Shown here piece by piece: positions 1 to 11,702 of a stretch of DNA of 64,000 nucleotides (its first letter is position 1; the number at the start of each line of letters is the position of its first letter). The position numbers were made by a program, and so were the translations under genes. The notes under the pieces are model-generated. The model had not been told where the DNA came from and searched no databases. It worked only from the letters and a program-made list of their open reading frames with translations. Origin of the DNA: Lentibacillus sp. CBA3610 (lineage in GTDB: Bacteria > Bacillota > Bacilli > Bacillales > Amphibacillaceae). The stretch spans positions 1,798,001 through 1,862,000 of the forward strand of contig NZ_CP035925.1 in NCBI RefSeq assembly GCF_013373365.1. The letters are read 5' to 3'.

Positions 1-50
1 TAGTATAACTTCACCGGGTCTCTCGTTGAGACAGTGCCCAAGTCGTTGCA

Positions 51-127
<77 letters not shown>

Positions 128-820
128 TGGGGCTTCGGTTTGGCGCTTCGCGTGACAAGCACGCTAACGCGTCCCCTTAACCTTCCAGCACCGGGCAGGT
201 GTCAGCCCCTATACTTCGCCTTTCGGCTTCGCAGAGACCTGTGTTTTTGGTAAACAGTCGCTTGGGCCTATTCACTGCGGCTCACTCGGTGTGAGCACCC
301 CTTCTCCCGAAGTTACGGGGTCATTTTGCCGAGTTCCTTAACGAGAGTTCTCCCGATCACCTTAGGATTCTCTCCTCGCCTACCTGTGTCGGTTTGCGGT
401 ACGGGCACCTGTGAACTCACTAGAGGCTTTCTTTGGCAGTGTGGAATCAGGAACTTCGGTACTCAATTTCCCTCCCCGTCACAGCTTGGGATTGTCAGAC
501 GGATTTACCTATCCAACTCCCTCACTGCTTGGGCGCACAATTCCGACAGTGCGCTTTCCCTATCCTGCTGCGTCCCCCCATCGTTCAAACGCTCACGAGG
601 TGGTACAGGAATATCTGCCTGTTGGCCATCGCCTACGCCTTTCGGCCTCGGCTTAGGTCCCGACTAACCCTGAGCGGACGAGCCTTCCTCAGGAAACCTT
701 AGGCTTTCGGTGAAAGAGATTCTCACTCTTTTTTCGCTACTCATACCGGCATTCTCACTTCCAAACGCTCCACCAGTCCTCACGGTCTGACTTCACAGCA
801 TTTGGAACGCTCTCCTACCA

Positions 821-1255
821 AACAGAGGTCAGATGCCAGAAATCAGAAGTCGGATTATTTCCACTTTTGTATAGAGAATAAATTTGCTTACCTAACTCTT
901 CATACCGTTGATAAAGATAGGTGTATTTCTGTTCATCCAAATATGTCAAATCCAAACAAAACCACATAACCTTGACTTCATTATTGGAGCCAAGTGATAT
1001 TTTAAGAAAACGCTTGAAGTCATTAATAGAATCTTTCTTTCCATATCCTTCAGCAATATTTGCTGGAATAGAAAGGGCTGCTCTTCTCAGTTGAGCACCA
1101 AGTTCATATTTTTTCAAAGTCAGAAATTCAAGGTGAGTTTATGAATTTTCAATGCAAGTCATAAGCCTGTTTGATAAATCCGTAAATCCTTATAGTGTTT
1201 TATCACTATCTTCCCTCACTTTCTGACTTCCGACCTCTGGTATCTGACCTCTGCT
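821..1255 (-). other. 23S rRNA intervening sequence (IVS) in helix 45
   Basis: The flanking rRNA (the GAACGCTCTCCTACCA side at 805-820 and the CCGCAGCTTCGG side at 1256-1267) is the normal helix 45 region, near E. coli position 1170, but the short hairpin loop is replaced by about 430 bp. The ends are inverted repeats: 823-854 pairs with 1222-1253 over 32 positions (27 Watson-Crick, 3 G-U, 2 mismatches by my count). This is the layout of IVSs excised by RNase III in Salmonella and Leptospira, which leave a fragmented but functional 23S rRNA. Excision here is inferred from the family. Confidence 0.9.
855..1196 (-). pseudogene. Decayed 23S intervening-sequence protein (four-helix bundle, bIVP/S23 family)
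   Basis: The intact reading segment contains the family core QLRRAALSIPANIAEGYG followed by FKRFLKISLGSNNEV, diagnostic of the four-helix-bundle protein encoded in 23S IVSs; the Avd protein of diversity-generating retroelements shares this fold. The first helix is out of frame: KDLRIYQTG and LALKIHKLT can be read upstream, interrupted by a TGA and small indels around 1105-1165, so the first Met of the open frame falls at the end of the expected first helix. At the C-terminus one missing base near 862 removes the expected stop and the frame runs into the terminal stem. At least three lesions make this a pseudogene or a badly sequenced copy. Confidence 0.8.
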
Positions 1256-1769
1256 CCGCAGCTTCGGTGATACGTTTAGCCCCGGTACATTTTCGGCGCA
1301 GAGTCACTCGACCAGTTGAGCTATTACGCACTCTTTAAATGATGGCTGCTTCTAAGCCAACATACTGGTTGTCTGGGCAACTCCACATCCTTTTCCACTT
1401 AACGTATACTTAAGGACCTTAGCTGGCGGTCCGGGCTGTTTCCCTTTCGACTATGAACCTTATTCACCATAGTCTGACTCCAGGGTTTGCGTTACTGGCA
1501 TTCGGAGTTTGACTGAATTCGTAACCGTGAGGGCCCCTAGTCCAATCAGTGCTCTACCTCCAGAACGCTTCTCCCTGAGGGCTAAGCCCTAAAGCTATTT
1601 CGGAGAGAACCAGCTATCTCCGTGTTCGATTTGGCATTTCACCCCTACCCACACCTCATCCCCGCATTTTTCAGCATACGTGGGTTCGGGCCTCCAGTCA
1701 GTGTTACCTGACCTTCACCCTGGACATGGGTAGATCACACGGTTTCGGGTCTGCGACCGTATACTGTTT

Positions 1770-1801
<32 letters not shown>

Positions 1802-2248
1802 CCGTGTTTGCCACTTAACCTTGCATACAATCGCAACTCGCCGGTCCATTCTACAAAAGGTACGCCGTCACCCATTAACGGGCTTCGACTACTTGCAGGC
1901 ACACGGTTTCAGGTTCTGTTTCACTCCCCTTCCGGGGTGCTTTTCACCTTTCCCTCACGGTACTGGTTCACTATCGGTCACCAGGGAGTATTTAGCCTTG
2001 GGAGATGGTCCTCCCGGATTCCGACGGAATTTCTCGTGTTCCGCCGTACTCAGGATCCACGCCGGAGGAAATGGCTTTTCGACTACAGGGCTCTTACCTT
2101 CTTCGGCTGATCATTCCAGATCGATTCGTCTAAGCCATTTCTTGATAACTCCCATGGCGTGTCCTTCTACCCCGGAAAGCATCGCTTTCCGGTTTGGGCT
2201 GTTTCCGTTTCGCTCGCCGCTACTCGGGAAATCGCGTTTGCTTTCTCT

Positions 2249-2283
<35 letters not shown>

Positions 2284-2470
2284 GTGCCTCTTGTGCCCTA
2301 TGAATTCAGACACAAGTACTGCCCCATTACGGACAGCGGGTTGCCCCATTCGGAAATCCCCGGGTCGCAGTCTACTTACGACTCACCGGGGCATATCGGT
2401 GTTAGTCCCGTCCTTCGTCGGCTCCTGGTGCCAAGGCATTCACCGTGCGCCATCGTTCACTTAACTAATA

Positions 2471-4190
<1,720 letters not shown>

Positions 4191-4382
4191 GTTTGCCATA
4201 AGGTCGACACCGATCAACCTTATAAGTGTCTTAGCTTCAAAAATTGATTTCAGGGTTAAAGTGTCATCAAATCAGACGAAACGTCAAATTCTCAACTTCT
4301 TACCTCTGACATCTGTTTATCATACAGGTTGTTTTGTTCAGTTTTCAAAGAGCAAATACTGTCTTTCCCCGACAGCATAAAT

Positions 4383-4411
4383 ATTATATCACCATTGATT
4401 TAAGTTGTCAA
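4383..4411 (-). promoter_or_regulatory. rrn promoter P2 (sigma-A)
   Basis: On the minus strand TTGACA (4406-4411) and TATAAT (4383-4388) are separated by exactly 17 bases, a perfect consensus. A boxA-like antitermination signal (GCTCTTTGAAAACT on the transcribed strand) follows at about 4340-4353, ahead of 16S, as in other Bacillus rrn leaders. Confidence 0.9.
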
Positions 4412-4473
4412 TAACTTTTCAACAACATCATCAATGCCCGATATTTTTAGGCCGTTTTTCAACAGCAAGAACA

Positions 4474-4502
4474 ATAATACTATCGTAACTAATAAAAGTC
4501 AA
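4474..4502 (-). promoter_or_regulatory. rrn promoter P1 (sigma-A)
   Basis: A second minus-strand promoter about 90 bp upstream of P2: TTGACT (4497-4502), 17 bases, TATTAT (4474-4479). Tandem promoters are usual for Bacillus rRNA operons. Confidence 0.8.
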
Positions 4503-4558
4503 CAATCAATTGAAACAAAAATTAAATCCCAGGATTGTAATTTTTTCCTGTAAACAGA

Positions 4559-4672
4559 TTAACTAATCACTTCCCCACCCCATTCCAGCATGCCGCCTTC
4601 CATATTGGATACGCTGAAACCTTGCTCATCCAAAAACGATGCTGCCGTTTCGGGTGTAATGTGATTAATATG
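4559..4672 (-). pseudogene. C-terminal remnant of a rhodanese-domain protein
   Basis: The minus strand reads TAASFLDEQGFSVSNMEGGM then LEWGGEVIS and stop, which matches the C-terminal end of single-domain rhodaneses (the GFxVSNMEGGMxEW motif). The catalytic Cys loop and everything upstream are missing and a stop lies in frame at about 4672. It sits directly behind the rrn promoters, so it is probably what remained of a neighbouring gene after rearrangement at the rRNA operon. Confidence 0.6.
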
Positions 4673-4838
4673 ATAATTTTAGCTCCGGACCTAAAGGCTG
4701 AGTGGAAACAAAGAAGCTTCCCCATTGTTTATAGCCTCACTAAAAATTTTCAGATTAGTTTAATCTTAACGTCTGAAATGTATAGTATGCAACGATTCGG
4801 CACAAAATATAGCAACTGATATTTGAGGTGAAGACCAT

Positions 4839-5582
4839 ATGAGATTGTTTAGTGTTATCGGATTGTTGATCGGTCTGTTCATACCTATTGTTACTGAAGC
4901 TGAGGAAAACACCCCTTCCCCACAGCAACTTGAAAAATTCACTGAAGATGTAACTGGTAATTCCACCAATGAAACGATTGAATTGAATGGCGTGTTATTT
5001 GCACCGGATTCCAATTATTATGAAGAAATATGGACCACTATTTCAGACAATGATGGACAGGAATGGGAAATAACTTATGAAGGCGGATATGAACCTGACA
5101 TTCAATTTTATGATCTGACTCACGACGGTGTGAATGATATGTTATACCAAAGTTCAGCAAATAAGAGTGGCGATTTATATCACTACCATTTACACACCTT
5201 AAAAAATGATCATTTTGAAGAAATTCCACTTCCGGAACAGGAAAACATCCAGGCAGATTTCAAAGATGATTTTAAGGTTGATATTCAAATCGATCACGAA
5301 AAAGAGCCTAATACTGTTGATGTACAAAACCGTTCTTCGGAATATGTACAGCTGGGGATCTATGATGAAGATGGAAATCTGGTTGAAAACACAACACCCA
5401 TTATTGAACCGATCGCTTTCTATGAACCTGTTGAGATAAGTGAACGTAATGGGTTTGCGATAAGGAGTTATCAGCAGATTAATGGTGCTTATCAAGCGGA
5501 TCGATTGGGGACAGTGGAAACACTGTGGTACTACGAAAATGAGGAATGGATTATCCTGAAAACTGAATGGGTGCCAGCTTAA
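4839..5582 (+). CDS. Secreted protein of unknown function
   Basis: 247 residues starting at an ATG with a good ribosome site (GAGGTGAAG, 8 bases upstream). Residues 1-21 form a signal peptide: MRLF, a hydrophobic stretch, then TEAEEN around the likely cleavage site; there is no lipobox Cys. The mature part is acidic and shows two stretches resembling VCBS/FG-GAP-like text (DGQEWEITYEGGYEPDIQFY, then DLTHDGVNDMLY near residues 65-105), as in secreted proteins that report values, but I cannot assign a family. It stands alone between the rRNA operon and an insertion element. No partner genes suggest a role. Calling it secreted is safe; any function would be a guess. Confidence 0.75.
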   Translation: MRLFSVIGLLIGLFIPIVTEAEENTPSPQQLEKFTEDVTGNSTNETIELNGVLFAPDSNYYEEIWTTISDNDGQEWEITYEGGYEPDIQFYDLTHDGVNDMLYQSSANKSGDLYHYHLHTLKNDHFEEIPLPEQENIQADFKDDFKVDIQIDHEKEPNTVDVQNRSSEYVQLGIYDEDGNLVENTTPIIEPIAFYEPVEISERNGFAIRSYQQINGAYQADRLGTVETLWYYENEEWIILKTEWVPA

Positions 5583-5589
5583 GAAAAAC

Positions 5590-7755
5590 TCAGGCCTAGG
5601 AGCCTTGGACAGAAGTATGCCGTAATTTATGTAAAATAATGTATATTCGATAATTGATTAAAATTGCTTTAAATATGCTTTGGATGAAATCGCCTAATAC
5701 CCTTTTCAATGCAGGGGTTATAAGGTTTTAACCATAGAAAAAAGCACTCTTTTAATGGTACAATGTTTTTTGAGAGAAAAACAAACCAACGAAGAGTGCT
5801 TTGATTTCATTGTACCTTATTTTGTTTAAAAACGCCACAGTTTAGCCACTCTTCGTTGGAATCTCAAAAACGAGGAGAGATTAAATGGCACAACGAAACC
5901 CTGATGCCCCTAATCAGATTGTTCTTTTCCAGGAATTATTACAGGACAAGATTGAACATAAGCCACATGCTGCCCGGTTCTTTTCGTACTTGGCAGAGGA
6001 GTTGGATCTGACCTACTATGAACGCTTACGAATGGGGGCGCCACCTTACACCCGCCGTATCGTAACGGCTGTTATTTTTTACGCCATGTACCATGGACAT
6101 TATGCAGCTCAGAAGATCTGTCGGTTTGCCGAGGACAGTATTGGCGCACAGTGGATATTATCCGGCATGCGTATGCCAAGTTATAAAACAGTAGAACGAA
6201 CGATAGATGCTCTTTTGGCTGAAGTGGACCGCCTTTTCATTCAAGTCATTGGAATCTGTGAAGGGTTGTCCCTGATTGGCCGACAACGCATGCATATTGA
6301 TGGTACAAAAGTCAAAGCCAATGCCTCGAAGCACAAAGCGATGAGTTATGAGCACCTGACAAAGAAAATCGATCGCCAAACAAACGATATGGAAGCATTA
6401 TATGACGTTATTAAACCATACATAGATGAAGTGGAGCAGATGCCGGACCATAAGCTGAAGGCTTGTATACATGAACAGGCGGAGCAAGTGCAGCGTCTTT
6501 TGCGGAAACAGCATCAATCAGAATTACAACAAAAGGAACAGCAGGTATTCAACCTCGATTCAGAGGTAGAGGAAACCGAAACGAAGCATGGTTACGATGA
6601 AGAAGTGTTAAATCCAGTTGCCCTGTTTTAATGATGTGCCAGCGGAATCATTTGAACTGGACAGTGATGTCTTGAACGACGTTCGGCAATTTACACAGAT
6701 CGAATTCACACGATGGAACAGGCAAAAACAACACTGGAGCAAAAGTGGCAAGAGGAAAATGGGAATAAAAAGATCCCACCAGGAAAACAAATCAATTTTA
6801 CAGATCCAGATTCAAGTATCATGCTTACGAAACACCATGGTGTGCAGCAATGTTACAACCATCTCGCCTGGGTTGATGTCAAAGCGCATATTATCCTTGG
6901 TGCACATACAAGCAACAATGCTTCCGATCAACTTGGGTTACAACCAACGTTGGAACATGCGGAAAAAATGTGCGGCTCGTTAAAAGACATACAAGCCGGC
7001 GCCGATGCCGGTTTTTTCTCAGCCAATAATATTGCTTTCATGAGAAGGAAAGGGACGGACTTTTATGCCTCGTACGCCGTAGCGAAATCCCCGTATGCCA
7101 AGGATAAGTTTGCGTATGATGCACAGAGTGATACCTACACATGCCCAGAGGGCCAGATGCTTTCACGGCAGAAAACAAAGAAATCAGGAAAGATTGGAGA
7201 ATACAGCAATAAAGAAGCCTGCCAGTCCTGCCCGCTTAGCCCGCACTGTACGAAAGCAAAAGACGGTATTCGGAAAATAGAAAGGGATATGGAAAATGAC
7301 CCTATCAGGGAAGAAGCGAAAGCGAAGGCTGACAGTGAGAAAGGTAAAGAAATTCTGAAACAGAGAAAAAGCGTCCGGAACCTGTATGGGCAACATTTCA
7401 AGTGCAGGGATGAGTGGGAAACAGATGCATGGACGTGGGATGGACAATGCTTCACGTGAATTCAAATTGCACTGCGTCATGCACAATATCCGGAAAATCG
7501 TGAAAGTCTACTTTAACAGTCCGTCGTATCATGAAACCGTCCACCAGAAGGAACAATTATACAAGGATACCGGCTAATAAAGCAGACTTAATGAGAGGAG
7601 GTGAATAACGTTTCGCTCAAGAAATTAAAAAATAACATAGTGAAGCTTATTTGGTGTGCCTTTTTTAAATGTCCTCTAATTCTTACATTAAACAAGCCAA
7701 AATGAAAACCCGGGCGTTTTTTTAAAGAAAACTTTTGTCCAAGACTCCTAGCCTC
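5590..7755 (+). mobile_element. Degenerate IS1182-family insertion sequence
   Basis: About 2.15 kb bounded by imperfect inverted repeats: the left end at about 5593-5616 (GGCCTAGGAGCCTTGGACAG) matches the complement of the right end at about 7730-7753 (GGCTAGGAGTCTTGGACAAA). Inside is one transposase gene with several frame disruptions. Before the gene, 5740-5870 contains nested inverted repeats (AGCACTCTT with AAGAGTGCT; GGTACAATG with CATTGTACC; CCAACGAAGAGTG with CACTCTTCGTTGG) that could fold over the transposase start. I did not find a convincing target-site duplication, so the outer limits are approximate. Confidence 0.7.
5885..7577 (+). pseudogene. IS1182-family transposase, frameshifted
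   Basis: The protein spans three frames. Part 1 (5885-6631) has the N-terminal DUF772-type region with YYERLRMGAPPYTRRIV and the first DDE strand HIDGTKVKANASKHKAMSYE. Reading then continues at about 6618 (CFNDVPAESFELDSDVLND), and again from about 6713 to 7459 (GADAGFFSANNIAF, then the Cys motif ACQSCPLSPHC). The end (GMDNASREFKLHCVMHNIRK) lies in a further frame, 7386-7577. The breaks fall near 6625, 6720 and 7390; the last looks like a lost G in TGGGG. With three frame breaks it cannot give active transposase without repair. Family assignment is from these motifs. Confidence 0.8.
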
Positions 7756-7759
7756 CTCT

Positions 7760-7852
7760 TTCCAGAAGCCAGAAGTAAGAGGGCGGATTGGGTGAAATCG
7801 GTGAGGCAGCCGATTTCTGTGTTTGCAACATCACCCTGATTTTTTACTTTCC
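7760..7852 (+). repeat. Dispersed hairpin repeat, copy A1 (degenerate)
   Basis: Member of the ~100 bp family described in the findings. This copy keeps the central hairpin GAAATCGG..GCCGATTTC (7794-7817) and the tail CATCACCCTGATTTTTTAC, but its head has decayed. It lies in tandem with copy A2, just outside the insertion element. Confidence 0.75.
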
Positions 7853-7860
7853 TTATACGA

Positions 7861-7957
7861 AAAATACTGACGCGTCTTTTCAGTACCAGAAGTCAGAGGC
7901 CGGATTGTAAGAAATCAGCGATTCCAAATTGAAAATGACATCCGAAATTTGATACTT
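7861..7957 (+). repeat. Dispersed hairpin repeat, copy A2
   Basis: Head CTGACGCGTCTTTTCAG, then a CCAGAAGTCAGAGGCCGGATT block, a damaged hairpin (GAAATCAGCGATTCC) and the tail GAAAATGACATCCGAAATTTGATACTT. Same orientation as A1. The remaining bases up to leuS (7958-8078) hold no gene that I can see. Confidence 0.75.
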
Positions 7958-8078
7958 TCTAAAACTTTTAGTGCCTTTTGGGGTAGAGGTTCGATTTCAG
8001 AGGTCTGGCCAACTACTTTCAACCACTAATCTTTTACCATTAATCCTCAGCATAGATAAACATATCATCTTTTCAAGT

Positions 8079-8118
8079 AAAAAAAGGACCCCTGCCTCTA
8101 TCTCACAGGGATCCTTTA
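8079..8118 (-). terminator. leuS terminator
   Basis: On the minus strand GGATCCCTG...CAGGGGTCC forms the stem and is followed by seven T. It lies 20 bp after the leuS stop. Confidence 0.85.
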
Positions 8119-8137
8119 ACCGCCATACTTATGTCTT

Positions 8138-10554
8138 TTAATTGGCTACGATGTTCACTAACTTTCCTGGAATCACAATCACTTTACGAATCGTTTTCCC
8201 TTCAATATGAGCTTGGATTTGTTCATTTTCCAATGCTTGTTTCTCAAGTTCTTCTTTTGAAATATCTGCCGCCACGTTCATTTTGGCACGGACTTTACCC
8301 ATAACCTGAAGGACGACTTCGACTTCATCTTCAACCATTTTGGACTCGTCGTATTCCGGCCACTTTTCATAGGCAATGGTGTCTTCATGCCCCAGAAGCT
8401 GCCATAACTCCTCCGATAGATGCGGTGCAACCGGGGAAAGCATTTTGACAAACCCTTCAATATACATCTTAGGAATGGTTTCTGCTTTATAGCTCTCATT
8501 AATGAACACCATCAGTTGTGAAATACCTGTATTAAAATGCAGGTTTTCAAAATCCTCGGTTACCTTTTTCACTGTTTCATGATAAACCTTTTCAAGGGAC
8601 GTGTCTTCACCGGCTGTCACAATCTTTTCGGATAACTGTCTGTTCTCATTAACGATTAATCGCCATACGCGGTCCAGGAAGCGACGCGCACCATCCAGAC
8701 CATTCGTTGACCAGGCAACAGCTGCATCAAGCGGCCCCATGAACATTTCATAGAGACGCAGTGTATCTGCACCGTGTGTTGACATGATATCGTCAGGATT
8801 CACAACGTTTCCTTTTGATTTACTCATTTTTTCATTGCCTTCCCCGAGAATCATGCCTTGGTTGAATAACTTCATAAACGGTTCTTTCGTTGGCACGACA
8901 CCGATGTCATACAAAAACTTGTGCCAGAAACGCGCATACAGCAAATGAAGGACCGCATGCTCAGCTCCACCAATGTAAATATCGACCGGCAGCCATTCTT
9001 TGAGTGCTTTTGGATCAGCCAGCTGTTCCGGGTTATTCGAATCAACAAACCGTAAGAAATACCAGCAGCTGCCCGCCCATTGCGGCATCGTATTCGTTTC
9101 ACGGCGACCTTTCATGCCCGTTTCCGGATCAACGATATTGACCCAGTTACTGTTGGCAAGCGGTGACTCGCCTGTTCCGGACGGTTTTTGATTTCATCCA
9201 TTTCCGGCAGTTCAAGGGGTAAATCCGCTTCAGGAACAGCACTCATGGAGCCGTCCTCCCAATGGATAATCGGGATTGGTTCGCCCCAGTAACGCTGTCT
9301 GGAAAATAACCAGTCACGCAAGCGATATGTTACTTTTCCTTCCCCTTTGCCATTCTCCCCAAGCCATTCAATCATTTTGGCTATGGCTTCATCTGTCTTC
9401 AACCCATTCAGAAAACCGGAATTAACATGCTCACCGTCATCAACATAAGCTTCCCGGGCTATATCACCACCGGCAACAACTTCTACAATCGGCAGTTCAA
9501 ATTTGCTGGCAAATTCATAGTCACGCTCATCATGTCCGGGCACCGCCATAATCGCTCCGCTGCCGTAACCCATCAGGACATAATCGGCAATCCAGATTGG
9601 CATTTTCGCATTGTTAACCGGGTTAATGGCGTATGCTCCAGTAAATGCTCCGGTTTTTTCTTTAGCCAAATCCGTGCGTTCCAGATCTGATTTTGTTTCA
9701 ATCTCTTTCCAATAGGCATTAACTGTATCCTGCTGCTCTGGTGTAACGATTTTATCGACCAGCGGATGTTCCGGTGCAAACACAGCGTACGTCGCACCAA
9801 ACAATGTATCAGGGCGTGTTGTGAATGCTGTAAATTGTTCATCGTGCCCATCAATGTCAAACGTGATTTCGGCCCCTTCAGAGCGGCCAATCCAATTACG
9901 CTGCATTTCTTTAATGCTTTCCGGCCAGTCCAATTCCTCCAGGTCTTCCAAAAGACGATCAGCATAGTCGGTAATTTTCAGCATCCATTGTTTCATCGGC
10001 TTTCGGACGACCGGATGACCGCCCCGCTCACTTTTACCGTCGATCACTTCTTCGTTTGCCAAAACGGTACCAAGCGCCGGACACCAGTTAACCGGGACTT
10101 CATCCATATAGGCGAGCCCTTTTTCATAAAGCTTCGTGAAAATCCATTGCGTCCACTTGTAATAACTTGGATCTGTCGTATTGATTTCACGATCCCAGTC
10201 ATAGGAAAACCCAAGTTCTTGAATTTGCCGTTTAAAGGTTGCGATATTTTGTTCCGTAAATTCAGCCGGACTGTTACCAGTATCGATTGCATATTGCTCT
10301 GCCGGCAAACCAAATGCATCCCAGCCCATCGGATGAAGCACTTCATACCCTTGCATTCGCTTCATACGTGAAAAAATATCGGTTGCCGTATAGCCTTCCG
10401 GGTGACCGACATGCAAACCTGCCCCGGATGGGTACGGGAACATATCAAGCGCATACACTTTTTCCTTTTCTGAAAATGTATCCGTTTTAAACGTATTATT
10501 CTCGGCCCAATAATTTTGCCATTTTTTCTCGATTTCCTGATGATTGAAACTCAT
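8138..10554 (-). CDS. leuS: Leucyl-tRNA synthetase, split by a single frameshift
   Basis: Class Ia synthetase charging tRNA-Leu; essential. The two reading segments (9112-10554, 480 residues; 8138-9115, 325 residues) together give about 805 residues, the normal length. Segment 1 carries the HIGH-type motif HVGH (in [14 protein letters not shown]), the CP1 editing domain and the [12 protein letters not shown] block; segment 2 has the tail of the catalytic domain, KMSKS (in [12 protein letters not shown]), and the anticodon-binding region. The break is at the T5 run 9185-9189 (A5 on the coding strand): restoring one A gives [12 protein letters not shown], the conserved continuation. The start has a strong GGGAGG site. 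A T-box controls it. An essential gene with one homopolymer lesion suggests a sequencing indel, not a true pseudogene. Confidence 0.93.
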
Positions 10555-10667
10555 TGCATTTCCTCCCTATTCATTTGTGAATGTCAAAACGTCAGCACCC
10601 TATCCCGCATTCCGCTGCAACGCCTCTATATAAGGAGCTTATTTAACTTAGAAAATTTTGACGAATA

Positions 10668-10915
10668 AAAAAGCCACTCATCCCCACAAAAGGGACGAGA
10701 AGCTTATCTCCCGCGGTACCACCCAACTTAACGCACTGCAAATGATGCGTTCACTTGATCCTTAACGCGGATATTACGGCAAAGGCTACTGACGTTCATC
10801 TTTGCGACTTAAAGGTGAGTTCAAAAACGCCTCAGGGGCAGTTTCCACCGGCCACTGCCTCGCTTTGCCTGAGAGAAGTTAATTACTAATCCTTTTCATT
10901 GTCGTTCCTTATCAT
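10668..10915 (-). promoter_or_regulatory. T-box riboswitch, leucine-specific
   Basis: Leader of leuS on the minus strand. The T-box itself, GGGTGGTACCGCGGG, is at about 10711-10725, followed by the terminator pair around GCTTCTCGTCCC...GGGGATGAGTGGC and six T (10670-10705). The Stem I specifier region reads GAACTCACC (about 10813-10821), giving specifier codon CUC (Leu). Uncharged tRNA-Leu should pair with both sites and allow read-through into leuS. Confidence 0.93.
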
Positions 10916-10948
10916 AAAGTTCGAAAAAACCCGATATATGTATTTCGA

Positions 10949-10977
10949 ATTCTATCCAACACGAATGGCTTTGTCAA
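10949..10977 (-). promoter_or_regulatory. Sigma-A promoter of the leuS T-box transcript
   Basis: On the minus strand TTGACA (10972-10977), 17 bases, TAGAAT (10949-10954), just upstream of the T-box leader. Confidence 0.8.
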
Positions 10978-11096
10978 GGTATGACAGTTCCCGTTCTTTC
11001 CAACAACAGTCTTTCATGCTAAAATACAACCAGTCAGCGGATTTATTCCCGTTCAGGTATAAATGAAGTGAGCAGCAAAAGGAGCACGGAACAACT

Positions 11097-11666
11097 ATGA
11101 CTAAAGGAATTATCAACTACTCTCATTATTTAATGGAAGAAGTCGTGAATAAAGGCGATACGGTTATTGATGCCACATGCGGAAACGGTCATGATACCCT
11201 TTTCCTGAGCCGGCACGTTGGAGAAAATGGGCATGTTTTCGCTTTTGACATCCAGAATCAGGCGATTACCAACACCAAAGCCCGCCTTGCGCAAAACGGC
11301 TTAACCAATGCAACGATTATCAAAGACAGCCACAGTAATTTCATCCATCATATGCCGGTTGACAAACTGACCCGGTTGGGCGGGGCAATTTTTAACCTTG
11401 GTTATCTTCCGGGAAGTGACAAATCAGTCGTTACCCAAAGCGAGACGACTATATTGGCTATTGAGGGCATTTTGTCACATATAAAGCAAAACGGTATCGT
11501 TGTTCTCGTCGTGTATCACGGACATGAAGGCGGAGATCAGGAAAGGGAGCAGCTGATGCGTTATGCCCGGCTATTGAATCAAGAGCTGTACCACGTCCTG
11601 TACTACGGTTTTATCAATCAGAAAAATGACCCGCCGTTTATTCTGGCCATCCAAAAAAGAAATTAA
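11097..11666 (+). CDS. mnmM: tRNA U34 mnm5s2U methyltransferase (YtqB/MnmM type)
   Basis: 189 residues with a Rossmann methyltransferase fold: the SAM-binding motif I is VIDATCGNGHDTLFLSRHVG (about residues 22-41), then FAFDIQ at the end of strand 2. A second conserved stretch, FNLGYLPGSDKS (residues 98-109), is typical of the YtqB family. YtqB/MnmM methylates nm5s2U34 to mnm5s2U in wobble uridines of several tRNAs; the assignment rests on family likeness and on position, since ytqB lies near leuS and next to ytpB in B. subtilis too. Ribosome site AAAGGAG, start ATG. Followed by a terminator shared with the convergent ytpB. Confidence 0.87.
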   Translation: MTKGIINYSHYLMEEVVNKGDTVIDATCGNGHDTLFLSRHVGENGHVFAFDIQNQAITNTKARLAQNGLTNATIIKDSHSNFIHHMPVDKLTRLGGAIFNLGYLPGSDKSVVTQSETTILAIEGILSHIKQNGIVVLVVYHGHEGGDQEREQLMRYARLLNQELYHVLYYGFINQKNDPPFILAIQKRN

Positions 11667-11669
11667 CAC

Positions 11670-11702
11670 ATTGGACCCGGGATCAGGCCCGGGTTTTTTT
11701 CA
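11670..11702. terminator. Bidirectional terminator between mnmM and ytpB
   Basis: ACCCGGGATCAGGCCCGGGT stem followed by seven T on the plus strand. The last codons of ytpB (KTRA, stop at 11683-11685) lie inside the hairpin, so gene end and terminator overlap. Confidence 0.8.

Noticed and set aside
855..1196. Diversity-generating retroelement (because bIVP resembles Avd)
   Set aside because: No reverse transcriptase, template repeat or variable repeat nearby, and the gene lies inside helix 45 of 23S rRNA.
9112..9190. Programmed frameshift or split leuS with two polypeptides
   Set aside because: No slippery heptamer with a downstream structure, and the second part lacks a ribosome site; a one-base homopolymer change explains it better.
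9766..10371. 201-codon frame antisense to leuS
   Set aside because: A mirror of leuS codon usage; no start signal and no recognisable motif.
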